Shown here piece by piece: positions 1 to 6,455 of a stretch of DNA of 11,677 bases. The stretch's first letter is position 1, and every line of letters starts with the position of its first letter. The translations under genes were made by a program, and so were the position numbers. Under the pieces are notes generated by a model that was not told the DNA's origin, searched no databases, and worked only from the letters and a program-made list of their open reading frames with translations. This stretch comes from an uncultured Erysipelotrichaceae bacterium (GTDB lineage: Bacteria > Bacillota_I > Bacilli_A > RFN20 > CAG-288): contig CACXYG010000025.1 in NCBI GenBank assembly GCA_902771745.1, positions 1 to 11,677 of the forward strand. Reading direction: 5' to 3'.

Positions 1-66
1 TATATTCATGAATCAATGTTCTCAACCTTCCTGGAGCAAACTGAATACTGCAGCTATGCTGCATGA

Positions 67-90
67 TGTGTTTTCGGTGACGAAAACGCA
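67..90 (+). other. 10-bp hairpin with GNRA-type tetraloop
   Basis: Bases 67-76 pair with 81-90 over ten positions, including one G.U, and close a GTGA loop at 77-80. A second small hairpin (49-54 with 58-63, loop TAT) lies just upstream. No T-run follows, so this is not a standard intrinsic terminator. GNRA-capped stems are common in structured RNAs, but I recognise no known RNA class. The inverted repeat is visible; an RNA role is inference. Confidence 0.35.
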
Positions 91-199
91 TTATGTTCTT
101 GAACTGGTTTGGTTAAATATGTTATTGTGCTAACGATATAAATCTAAAATTTTAGACATATTTAATTATCTTAAATTTCGCTTTTTAAAATTTTTTATG

Positions 200-205
200 T
201 ATAAT
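200..205 (+). promoter_or_regulatory. Candidate -10 box for the HD-GYP gene
   Basis: A perfect TATAAT lies 73 bases upstream of the HD-GYP start. The -35 position at 17-bp spacing (177-182, TTCGCT) is a poor match, so an activator or another signal may help. A start near 212 would give a leader of about 67 nt containing the purine-rich GAGAAGGA at 221-228. Confidence 0.4.
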
Positions 206-278
206 TATTGCGATAAATGAGAGAAGGAATTATTTAGTAATTGGAAATGATAACAATCAGATCCAAAAAGATAAGATT

Positions 279-1553
279 ATGAGTGGAATACAGCAAGTTC
301 AAGTCATCTTTATGCTGTGGACGACAATCTTTTGTATCATTGCCGCCATCATTGTTTTGGTTACCCGTAAATTTGATAAGAATCAGGCCACTTGGGTCAT
401 GATGCTTTTGCTTGTCAACGGTATCATCAATATCTTTGAAGCCTTTGCCTATTTATATCGAGGAGATGTGAGTGAAGTTGGTTATTGGATGGTTCGCATC
501 TCTAATTTTGTTGTGTTCCTCTTCAATGGTATCTTGTTATTATGTGTCTTGAATTTCTTAGTGGCCATCGTCAAGAAGAACGGTGCTTGTTATTTAAATG
601 CGGAACGCTATGCCGCTTATGGCTTCATTTTAATTTATATCATCGTTTTGATCTTATCTCGTATCTTCCACTTCTATTATGACTTCAACGAAAAGAACGA
701 ATATTATCGTTTGGATTCCTATTGGATCATGTTGGCGTTATCAGAACTGATTGCCATGGTGATCATCTTACTTACCATCAAGAACTGGAAACATCTAAAA
801 CTCGTCGAACGTATCGAGTTCATGATGTTTGAGATTTTACCAATCGTCGGTGTTATTCTTCAGACCTTTATCTATGGTATTTCTATCACCACGGTATTCA
901 ATACCATCTCTATCTTCTTGGTCTTCTTGACTTATGAGTTAGAGGCTGCGGATTATGCAGTTAAGAAAGAACGCCGCTTATTTGACCAGATGATTTCCGC
1001 TTTTGCTAAGGCGATTGATAAAAAGGATAAGTATACCGGTGGTCATTCCTCTCGTGTGGCTAAGTATTCTGTCATGATTGCCGAAAGAATTGGTTTATCC
1101 AAAAAGGAAATCGATGTCATCTGGCGTATGGCTCTTCTTCACGATATCGGTAAAATCGGTATTCCTGATGCCATCATTAACAAGACCGGTAAACTGACCG
1201 ACGAAGAATTTGCCGTCATCAAATCTCATCCGGCCATGGGTTCTGAAATTTTAGAGACCATCACCGAAAAACCAGAATTGTTGATCGGTGCAAGATGGCA
1301 TCATGAACGCTTTGATGGCAAAGGTTATCCCGACCATAAGAAAGGTCATGAAATCCCCTTAGAAGCTCGTATCATCGGTATGGCGGATAGTTATGATGCC
1401 ATGACTTCGAATCGTTCATATCGTTCTTATCTGCCGCAGGAGGTTGTCCGTAGTGAGGTTGAGAAGAATGCGGGAACGCAATTTGATCCGGATATCGCTC
1501 AGGTGATGTTGAAAATCATCGATGGAGATGAGAATTACAAGTTACATGAATAA
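279..1553 (+). CDS. Multi-pass membrane HD-GYP domain protein, predicted cyclic-di-GMP phosphodiesterase
   Basis: The protein has 424 residues. The first ~222 form about seven hydrophobic membrane segments (near 9-28, 37-60, 75-98, 110-130, 146-167, 180-200 and 203-222), probably a sensory module. After a short linker, residues ~233-415 are an HD-GYP domain, a family that hydrolyses cyclic di-GMP. The metal-site motifs are all visible: H256, HDIGK (288-292), H317, HHERFDGKGYP (341-351) and D370 in the MADSYDAMTSNR stretch, so the enzyme is probably active on the cytoplasmic face. No GGDEF domain is attached. The ATG at 279 has only a weak adjacent ribosome binding site. An 11-codon reading frame (247-282) ends in a 4-base ATGA overlap with it, which could couple translation. 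No terminator is visible before the next gene, 62 bases downstream. The phosphodiesterase call is firm at family level; the sensed signal is unknown. Confidence 0.9.
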   Translation: MSGIQQVQVIFMLWTTIFCIIAAIIVLVTRKFDKNQATWVMMLLLVNGIINIFEAFAYLYRGDVSEVGYWMVRISNFVVFLFNGILLLCVLNFLVAIVKKNGACYLNAERYAAYGFILIYIIVLILSRIFHFYYDFNEKNEYYRLDSYWIMLALSELIAMVIILLTIKNWKHLKLVERIEFMMFEILPIVGVILQTFIYGISITTVFNTISIFLVFLTYELEAADYAVKKERRLFDQMISAFAKAIDKKDKYTGGHSSRVAKYSVMIAERIGLSKKEIDVIWRMALLHDIGKIGIPDAIINKTGKLTDEEFAVIKSHPAMGSEILETITEKPELLIGARWHHERFDGKGYPDHKKGHEIPLEARIIGMADSYDAMTSNRSYRSYLPQEVVRSEVEKNAGTQFDPDIAQVMLKIIDGDENYKLHE

Positions 1554-1573
1554 GATGAATTTTGTGTTTGATG

Positions 1574-1608
1574 TGATAAAATAAGAAAGGACTAATTAGT
1601 CTAGGAGG
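1574..1608 (+). promoter_or_regulatory. Extended -10 promoter, 12-bp palindrome and strong RBS before the YugP-like gene
   Basis: TG at 1574-1575, one base, then TAAAAT at 1577-1582 form an extended -10 element, which would start RNA near 1589. A perfect 12-bp palindrome, GACTAATTAGTC (1590-1601), sits at the predicted start point, where an operator could act. AGGAGG (1603-1608) follows with 7 bases to the ATG at 1616. The palindrome and RBS are certain as sequence; promoter and operator roles are inferred. No good -35 box is seen. Confidence 0.4.
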
Positions 1609-1615
1609 AAATGAT

Positions 1616-2410
1616 ATGCCACCATTTTTTGATCAGATTGAAGGTTTTAAGAATGTCTCACCAGCTCTTCAGTGGGCAATTTTCGTTGTTGCAGTCTTGA
1701 TTGTTATTGTCGCTATCTTTTCTGTAGGTGTTTCTATCTATCTTGCGATTCGTTATTTTACCTATAATCGTAAGCAGAACTCTGCTGGTTTGACTGGTGC
1801 GGAAGTTGCAAGAAAAATCCTTGATAAGCATGGTTTACACAATATCAAGGTCTCCACTTGGGGTTCGATGCTCTTTGGTAACTCTTATTCTCATTACTTC
1901 CACAAAGTCAGAATCAGAAGATTAACCCAAAAGAAGACCAGTATCACTTCTCTTGCTATCGGCGCTCAGAAGTCTGCTCTAGCCATTCTGGATAAGGAAG
2001 GCGATCCTGATATGAAGAGAAGAGTTATCCTTACTCCATTCATCTATTTTGGTCCATTCGCTCTGATTCCAACTGTCTTGATTGGTGTTATCATCGATAT
2101 TATCTTGTTTAACTTCACGGGTGTTGTCACCATGATTGCCGTCTCTCTTGGTATTGCCTTATACGTCATCTCTTTCATCTTATCCATCATGGTCTTAAAG
2201 ACAGAAGTCAAAGCCCAGAACAGATGCTTAGAAATCTTAAAAGAAGAAGGCATGGTCAACAATGAAGAAGTTGGTATGATGAAGGAATTATTCAAACTTT
2301 ATAACATCCAGTATGTCAACGATATCATCATGCAGTTGTTAGAGATGATCTTGAGAATTCTTCAGCTTCTTGCCAAAGTGCAAAGCAATTCTGCTTCTTC
2401 GAATAATTAA
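1616..2410 (+). CDS. YugP-like membrane protein lacking the HExxH zinc-peptidase motif, probable pseudo-protease
   Basis: The 264-residue protein follows the layout of the YugP/PF04298 membrane zinc metallopeptidase family: an N-terminal membrane segment (~18-46), the family motif GLTGAEVARKIL (58-69), a TSI motif (108-110) ahead of the catalytic helix, two further membrane segments (~139-163 and 168-194), and a C-terminal part with EEVGMMKEL (217-225) and a hydrophobic tail. In the family as I recall it, TSI is followed by seven residues and then HEVGH; here, with no gap, that position reads QKSAL (118-122). Both histidines and the catalytic glutamate are absent. The downstream acidic ligand site (EFDAS-like) reads EVKAQ, keeping only E197. 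The frame is intact with a strong RBS, so this looks like a maintained pseudoenzyme and not decay. It could act as a scaffold or regulator; its partner is unknown. Family membership rests on motif memory. Confidence 0.72.
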   Translation: MPPFFDQIEGFKNVSPALQWAIFVVAVLIVIVAIFSVGVSIYLAIRYFTYNRKQNSAGLTGAEVARKILDKHGLHNIKVSTWGSMLFGNSYSHYFHKVRIRRLTQKKTSITSLAIGAQKSALAILDKEGDPDMKRRVILTPFIYFGPFALIPTVLIGVIIDIILFNFTGVVTMIAVSLGIALYVISFILSIMVLKTEVKAQNRCLEILKEEGMVNNEEVGMMKELFKLYNIQYVNDIIMQLLEMILRILQLLAKVQSNSASSNN

Positions 2411-2422
2411 ACATAGCAATAT

Positions 2423-2446
2423 AGGGTCGCTTAGGCGACCCTTTTA
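2423..2446 (+). terminator. Intrinsic terminator of the YugP-like gene
   Basis: GGGTCGC (2424-2430) pairs with GCGACCC (2435-2441) around a TTAG loop, followed by TTTT. It lies 13 bases after the stop codon. Confidence 0.85.
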
Positions 2447-2454
2447 AATGCAAG

Positions 2455-2478
2455 GAAAAAGCACCCTTTTGGGGTGCT
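2455..2478 (-). terminator. Intrinsic terminator of the pit-DUF47 unit
   Basis: Read on the minus strand, AGCACCC (2478-2472) pairs with GGGTGCT (2466-2460) around a 5-base loop, followed by a run of five T. It starts just after the DUF47 gene stop and stands back-to-back with the plus-strand terminator. Confidence 0.85.
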
Positions 2479-2484
2479 GATCAA

Positions 2485-3108
2485 CTAGAGATTCTTGTAC
2501 ATGATGATAGAGACTTCTTTGGCAATATCACGGCATTTATCGGTGATATATTCGAAAGAAGAATAGAAGGTTTCAATGATGACACCATCTGGTGTTCTAT
2601 CCAAACCCTTCAAATAGATATCATGAACCTTGGCTTCATAGAGATGGTCGGCTTCTTCTTCAAAGTACTGCGCCTTCTCAATCAAAGGATAGATGACTTC
2701 CTTCTTGGTGACTTCCTGTAAGTGACTTAAGAGTTCAGAAACGGAATAGACACCACCACGGGCAAGTTCCAACATGTCATGTCCGTCTTCAGGAACACGA
2801 GTCTGGTTATGAACATACATCTTATAAGAGACATCATCAATCGCATCGGTAAGGTCATCAATGGCATCTAAAAGAAGGAAGATATCTTCTCTATCAATTG
2901 GTGTCATGAACTCTTTACCAAGACGTTCTTCAATCTCTCTCTTCTGTTCATCAGAAGCGTGTTCGATGGTATGAACGCTATTCTTGAGGGCTTCGACATC
3001 AATATCCTTCACAGGCTTCATACCTTCAATCAAGGCATCGATGGCACGATTACAGAACTGGCTTAAGACAACAAACTGTTCAAAAAAGTAATTGGTTTTC
3101 TTTTTCAT
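2485..3108 (-). CDS. DUF47 / PhoU-like phosphate transport accessory protein
   Basis: This 207-residue, all-helical, charged protein has no signal peptide or membrane segment. It shows the acidic repeats typical of DUF47 (PF01865), a relative of PhoU: EHASDE (49-54), TPIDREDI (69-76) running into IDDLTDAIDD (83-92), and in the second half YFEEEADHLYE (148-158) and YITDKCRDIAKEV (187-199). PhoU-like folds bind metal clusters through such carboxylates. The usual family length is about 205-215, so the gene is complete. It starts at an ATG with AAGGAG ten bases upstream and lies only 15 bases behind the phosphate transporter gene, the standard pit-DUF47 arrangement in which the protein is thought to modulate the transporter. 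Function beyond that partnership is inferred. Confidence 0.88.
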   Translation of the reverse strand: MKKKTNYFFEQFVVLSQFCNRAIDALIEGMKPVKDIDVEALKNSVHTIEHASDEQKREIEERLGKEFMTPIDREDIFLLLDAIDDLTDAIDDVSYKMYVHNQTRVPEDGHDMLELARGGVYSVSELLSHLQEVTKKEVIYPLIEKAQYFEEEADHLYEAKVHDIYLKGLDRTPDGVIIETFYSSFEYITDKCRDIAKEVSIIMYKNL

Positions 3109-3123
3109 AAAGCATTCTCTCCT

Positions 3124-4254
3124 TTAGACGGGAATCAATAATAACAAGATGGTTACAACGAAGCCGACAAGTATACAACCTGGGAAGGTGAATACACAAC
3201 CAAGAACGACATCTCTGGCGGAACGCCAGTTGACTTTATTGACACCTTTGGTGACACCGACACCGATGATGGAGAAGGTTTTTACCTGGCCGGTTGAGAC
3301 AGGCCAACCGAATAAGGTAGAGACAAGCAAAGCGATAAAGGCAGCAACATCAGTGACAAAGCCTTCATAAGCTTCTAAGGAGACCATACCCATACCGACT
3401 TTCTTGATGATACGATAACCGCCGATGGAGGTGCCAAGAGCGATGACAAGGCCGACAAGAACAGGAAGATATAGGAAGTTAGGAGTTAAATAGAATGGAG
3501 AGATGGATGCGGTAAGAGATAAACTGGAATTTGGCATCGTCTTTGCGCCAAGATATAAGACCATGTAGATGAGACCAACGAATTTGATACCATCTTGAGC
3601 ACCATGGGCAACGGACATACCACAAGCGGCAACGACCTGGGCACGCTTGAAGAAAATCGTCGTTTTATATCGCGCCATATTGCGACAGATGATCTGTATC
3701 AATTTGGTGACTAAGAAACCGAGAAGAAGACCCATACCACCAGAAGCGAAGAAACCAATACCGACATCAAGCCAAGATGATCCACCGGGAACCGCAGAGA
3801 TGCCCTTAGCCATCAAGGCAAGACATCCACCAGTTAGACCGGCGACAAGTGAGTGGGATTGAGAAGACGGAATACCAAAGGCCCAACAGAGAACACCCCA
3901 GCCGATAACGGCGATCAGTGCGCCGATCATCGCATAGAGGGCACTGGAGGCTGTCGCTGTAGATGACAAGTCTTGGAATGAGACAATATTGAAAACAGAA
4001 TTAGCAACATTAACAGTGAACAGTGAGAAAACAACACAGCCAATTAAATTGAAAATGGCAGATAAAATAACTGCCTTTCTTGCCGATATGGCTCTTGTGG
4101 ATACCGCTGTGGCAACAGAGTTTGGAGAGTCCGTCCAACCATTGACGAAAACAACACCCAAACTTAAAAGAATCGAAATTAAAACCAGAGGGTTTCCTAA
4201 TAAGGTAAAGAAATCAGAGATGGAAACAAAGGAGGTATCGGTTAATGTGGTCAC
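3124..4254 (-). CDS. pit: PiT-family low-affinity inorganic phosphate transporter
   Basis: The 376-residue integral membrane protein has about ten hydrophobic segments and the inverted-repeat layout of PiT carriers (PF01384), which import phosphate with a cation. The first signature is NGWTDSPNSVAT (38-49) followed by VSTRAISARKA; the second half carries AHGAQDGIKFVG (216-227). SQSHSLVAGLTG (131-142) and PVSTGQVKTFSIIGVG (318-333) are the two re-entrant Ser-rich motifs. Where many PiT proteins have HGxND, this one has HGAQD, a variant I recall from Gram-positive relatives, so it is probably lineage-typical. The start is a GTG (4254-4252), with AAGGA about ten bases upstream and no in-frame ATG nearby. 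It is first in a two-gene unit with the DUF47 protein. Phosphate is the expected substrate, although some relatives carry sulfate. Confidence 0.88.
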   Translation of the reverse strand: MTTLTDTSFVSISDFFTLLGNPLVLISILLSLGVVFVNGWTDSPNSVATAVSTRAISARKAVILSAIFNLIGCVVFSLFTVNVANSVFNIVSFQDLSSTATASSALYAMIGALIAVIGWGVLCWAFGIPSSQSHSLVAGLTGGCLALMAKGISAVPGGSSWLDVGIGFFASGGMGLLLGFLVTKLIQIICRNMARYKTTIFFKRAQVVAACGMSVAHGAQDGIKFVGLIYMVLYLGAKTMPNSSLSLTASISPFYLTPNFLYLPVLVGLVIALGTSIGGYRIIKKVGMGMVSLEAYEGFVTDVAAFIALLVSTLFGWPVSTGQVKTFSIIGVGVTKGVNKVNWRSARDVVLGCVFTFPGCILVGFVVTILLLLIPV

Positions 4255-4346
4255 GATGCTAGGTTCCTTTTTAATCTTTACAAGTTTTTTACAACCTATT
4301 TATAATAACATTCTTTCAATTAGCCTTGTGCACTAATTGTAAAAAA

Positions 4347-4352
4347 ATTATA
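4347..4352 (-). promoter_or_regulatory. Candidate -10 box for pit-DUF47
   Basis: TATAAT on the minus strand lies 92 bases ahead of the pit start codon. The -35 region at 16-18 bp spacing is A/T-rich with no good TTGACA match, so the call is tentative. The rest of 4255-4465 contains no reading frame I can support. Confidence 0.35.
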
Positions 4353-4465
4353 GCGTATCAAAATTAAAATTACTTAAAAAAGGAAATGTTGTTGACACTG
4401 ACCTAGACATGTATGATTGATTATATCATGGCAAAAATGAATAAAAGCATTTCTAGTACAACAAG

Positions 4466-4491
4466 AAAACCTCGGCATTTGCCGAGGTTTT
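4466..4491 (-). terminator. Terminator of the endonuclease lipoprotein gene
   Basis: An 11-bp perfect stem (4466-4476 with 4481-4491), GC-rich in the centre and flanked by A and T runs, with a 4-base loop. On the minus strand it lies ten bases after the nuclease stop codon and ends in TTTT. The symmetrical A/T flanks could make it work in both directions. Confidence 0.85.
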
Positions 4492-4501
4492 CAATTATTG
4501 A

Positions 4502-5869
4502 TTAATCTGCAATCTGATAGAAGGAGATGTGAGTGGATGGAGCTTTGCTATAACCGCAGAAAGAGCTCTTGAAATATTCAAGATAGACGCCTTTTTCACC
4601 CTTCATCTGCGCTTTGCCGTTATCAAGAGTGATCGACCAGTTGATCGAACCATCATTGGTTGGGGTAGCACCCATACCGATAGAATAATGCGTACCATCG
4701 ATATAGTTGAAGAGATACTTGTTATCAGACATGAACTGATAGTTATCACCCGTCTTGGTGACGGTGAAGAGTTCTAAGTCGCTGGTGGTCTTATAAGTAG
4801 CAGTCATGGCACCAAGAGAATTACCGACTAAGTACCATGGAAGTTTATCGCTCTTGGCCTGACTGGTCAAAGCATAATATTCACTGGTAGCATTTGGATC
4901 GTTGCTGACGACTAAGACTTCCTTATTCAAATCAAGATCTTCGATGCTGTTGACGATGTTATAGGTGATTGGATCTTCATCAACGATGGTTCCACCACCA
5001 TTGCCGCCCTGATTTCCACCGCCGTTGAGGTTACCATCATACTGGGAGGTTCTTAAGCCCTGTTTATCCCAGATGTAGTTGACCAGATCTGGATGATCGA
5101 TGAATGGGTTGCGGCCAAAGCCATCGCCATAGAGATATTCGTTTCTTCTAATTTCCTGAGCAGTGACTGGATACTTGTTGTTCCATTCGATGAGTCTGTC
5201 TAAACGACCCATGGTGTGCTTTTCAGTAGAGTCATTTGGATTGTTGGAAAGTTCCATGCCAGAGTATCTAGCAGAAACGTAGAAGACGATTCTAGCAGCT
5301 TCACCTCTAGCGTTCTCATAACCGAAGGAAGCGGGATCCCAAACTGTACCATCACCACTCTGTCCGTAGAAGCTATTGCCTCTAGAAGAGTTATCTTTCG
5401 AATAAGTTGGTCTGAGCATATGTGGGTCAGAACCAGGGCCGGATTTACCAGCACCTCTGGAGTTTGGCCAAACGTGTTCCTTGTTCCAGTCAGTGGTGCT
5501 TTCCGTTTCTTCTCTATAGAAAGGAATGATACCTTTACCATTTAAGGCTTTATCAGATTGAGCAAGTACGTCATTGTTGGTGGAATAACCGATGGTCTTG
5601 TTACCAGTGGCCTTGATCAAGCTTCTTAAAGAGGAACGAAGGGTAGAACCATAAGTGGATAAATCCAAACTGTTCCAATAAGACTTTAATTCGAGATCAG
5701 AGGAGTAGCTGGTACTGCTTGTAGAATCGACGGAACTTTTTTCTGTAGAGGAATTATCAGAAATAGAAGTGTTGTTGCTTGGCTGAGTTGTACTGCTTAC
5801 TGGTGTTTCACAACCGGCAAGGAAAAAGAAGGGAAGTAATAGAGCGACTAATTTTTTCTTGAGTTTCAT
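4502..5869 (-). CDS. Secreted lipoprotein with endonuclease I domain and unassigned C-terminal module
   Basis: The 455-residue precursor has a lipoprotein signal peptide (KLKKK, hydrophobic core, lipobox LAGC with C20), so the mature protein should be anchored outside the membrane. Residues ~21-58 are a Ser/Thr/Asn-rich spacer. Residues ~60-275 match the endonuclease I family (PF04231: EndA, Vvn, NucM), non-specific nucleases with a beta-beta-alpha metal site. WNKEHVWPNSRG (128-139) holds the expected E131 ligand and H132 base, followed by SDPHMLRPT (147-155) and N160/SSRGN, where N165 is the likely third metal contact. A Gly/Asn linker (283-293) leads to ~155 residues rich in predicted beta strands, ending YSKAPSTHISFYQIA. 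This resembles C-terminal modules of other secreted proteins, but I cannot name it. AGGAGA lies six bases before the ATG. The gene has its own terminator. Likely role: extracellular nucleic acid degradation for nutrients (inference). Confidence 0.88.
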   Translation of the reverse strand: MKLKKKLVALLLPFFFLAGCETPVSSTTQPSNNTSISDNSSTEKSSVDSTSSTSYSSDLELKSYWNSLDLSTYGSTLRSSLRSLIKATGNKTIGYSTNNDVLAQSDKALNGKGIIPFYREETESTTDWNKEHVWPNSRGAGKSGPGSDPHMLRPTYSKDNSSRGNSFYGQSGDGTVWDPASFGYENARGEAARIVFYVSARYSGMELSNNPNDSTEKHTMGRLDRLIEWNNKYPVTAQEIRRNEYLYGDGFGRNPFIDHPDLVNYIWDKQGLRTSQYDGNLNGGGNQGGNGGGTIVDEDPITYNIVNSIEDLDLNKEVLVVSNDPNATSEYYALTSQAKSDKLPWYLVGNSLGAMTATYKTTSDLELFTVTKTGDNYQFMSDNKYLFNYIDGTHYSIGMGATPTNDGSINWSITLDNGKAQMKGEKGVYLEYFKSSFCGYSKAPSTHISFYQIAD

Positions 5870-6248
5870 AGACGGTCTCCTAAGTGAATAATATTATGTC
5901 ACTAATGTAATGAAAAGGCACGAGTTTTCTAAAAATATTCTTGAAAAGTTTTGAAATTTTTGTGAAATTTTCGAAAATTCAACAAAATACTTTACAAACA
6001 TATAATAAATCGTGTTTGAAAGATGTGAGACATCGGTTGCAAGTTTCCTAAAATTGATGGCAAAAAACCATAAAATTGGTGTAAGCACTTTCAAATGTCT
6101 CTTCTTTCACTTTTTCTATTAGTTTCCGTATCAAAAGGAGAAAAACAGGAAAATCAGAATGGGTTGTTTCTACGTAAATAACGATATATTTTGTCCCTTA
6201 TATAAATAAATAGGTAAAGATATTGTTTTAGAACCTGAAACAAAAAGA
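5870..6248. other. Intergenic control region between the nuclease gene and the dap operon
   Basis: This ~380-bp stretch contains no gene I can support. It is strongly A/T-rich on the nuclease side, with six A/T tracts spaced about one helical turn apart (5931-5988), and has a cre-like sequence at 6080-6093. Short frames at 5894-6094 (minus) and 6159-6209 (plus) look fortuitous. The nuclease promoter should lie here, but no -35/-10 pair on the minus strand stands out. Confidence 0.5.
6080..6093. promoter_or_regulatory. cre-like (CcpA-binding) site
   Basis: TGTAAGCACTTTCA matches 13 of 14 positions of the Bacillota catabolite-responsive element consensus TGWAANCGNTNWCA; the only deviation is A for the central G, and the site is nearly palindromic. 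It lies 211 bases before the nuclease start and 156 bases before the dap -35 box. Carbon control of the nuclease is the likelier reading, but the site could be inactive. Confidence 0.45.
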
Positions 6249-6277
6249 TTGCAAGAGTTAGTTGATGCTATTATAAT
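6249..6277 (+). promoter_or_regulatory. Sigma-A promoter of the dap operon
   Basis: TTGCAA (6249-6254) is followed by exactly 17 bases and a perfect TATAAT (6272-6277). Predicted start is near 6284, a few bases before the riboswitch P1 helix at 6291, as expected for a riboswitch leader. Confidence 0.8.
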
Positions 6278-6286
6278 TTGGTTGTC

Positions 6287-6455
6287 TAACGATAGAGGCG
6301 CGATTGCGATCAGTAATCAGTGGAGGAGGCATCCTTAGAAACTGATGAAAGGCAAAATCGCCGAAACGATATCTCGGCAGAGGTATTGCTTGGGCCATGG
6401 GGAAATACTCCAATGGACTCCTACCTTAACAGGTAGAGGAGCTATCCAATGTGAG
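6287..6455 (+). ncRNA. Lysine riboswitch (L-box) aptamer
   Basis: The leader carries the ordered core motifs of the lysine riboswitch: GATAGAGGCGCG (6291-6302) opening P1/P2, TGATGAAAGG (6343-6352), GCCGAAACG (6360-6368) opening P3, and GGAGCTATC (6438-6446) closing P1. GATAG (6291-6295) pairs with CTATC (6442-6446). P3 (about 6367-6389, GGCA loop), P4 (about 6395-6416) and P5 (about 6418-6440, TAAC loop) can all be drawn. Lysine binding stabilises P1 and favours the downstream terminator. Placement directly before dapA-dapB-dapF-dapL-lysA confirms the assignment. Confidence 0.93.

Larger units (their letters stand above)
1..278. other. Intergenic or gene-end region with hairpins, no clear gene
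   Basis: No gene can be named here. Frame 2 is open from the window edge to a TAA at 131-133, with an internal ATG at 8, but the translation resembles nothing I recognise and its codons (several CTG) differ from the genes downstream. Frame 1 is open only to a TGA at 64-66. Two adjacent inverted repeats lie at 49-63 and 67-90; the second has a GTGA (GNRA-type) loop. A perfect 14-bp palindrome lies at 143-156, and a TATAAT box at 200-205 precedes the first clear gene. The first 130 bases could be the tail of a gene or of a structured RNA cut by the window edge. Confidence 0.4.

Noticed and set aside
3989..4336. Plus-strand frame opposite pit
   Set aside because: Shadow of the pit gene; no family resemblance or ribosome binding site.
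4392..4397. Perfect TTGACA on the plus strand
   Set aside because: No -10 box at 16-18 bp, and no plus-strand gene follows before the dap operon.
5894..6094. 66-codon minus-strand frame with TTG start
   Set aside because: Very A/T-rich, no ribosome binding site, and overlaps the phased A-tracts and cre-like site. No recognisable protein.
6159..6209. Short frame of 16 codons after an AGGA
   Set aside because: Too short to support from one sequence, with no recognised peptide and no promoter seen.
6211..6339. Open frame running through the dap promoter into the riboswitch
   Set aside because: No ATG/GTG start in frame, and it overlaps a well-supported promoter and aptamer.
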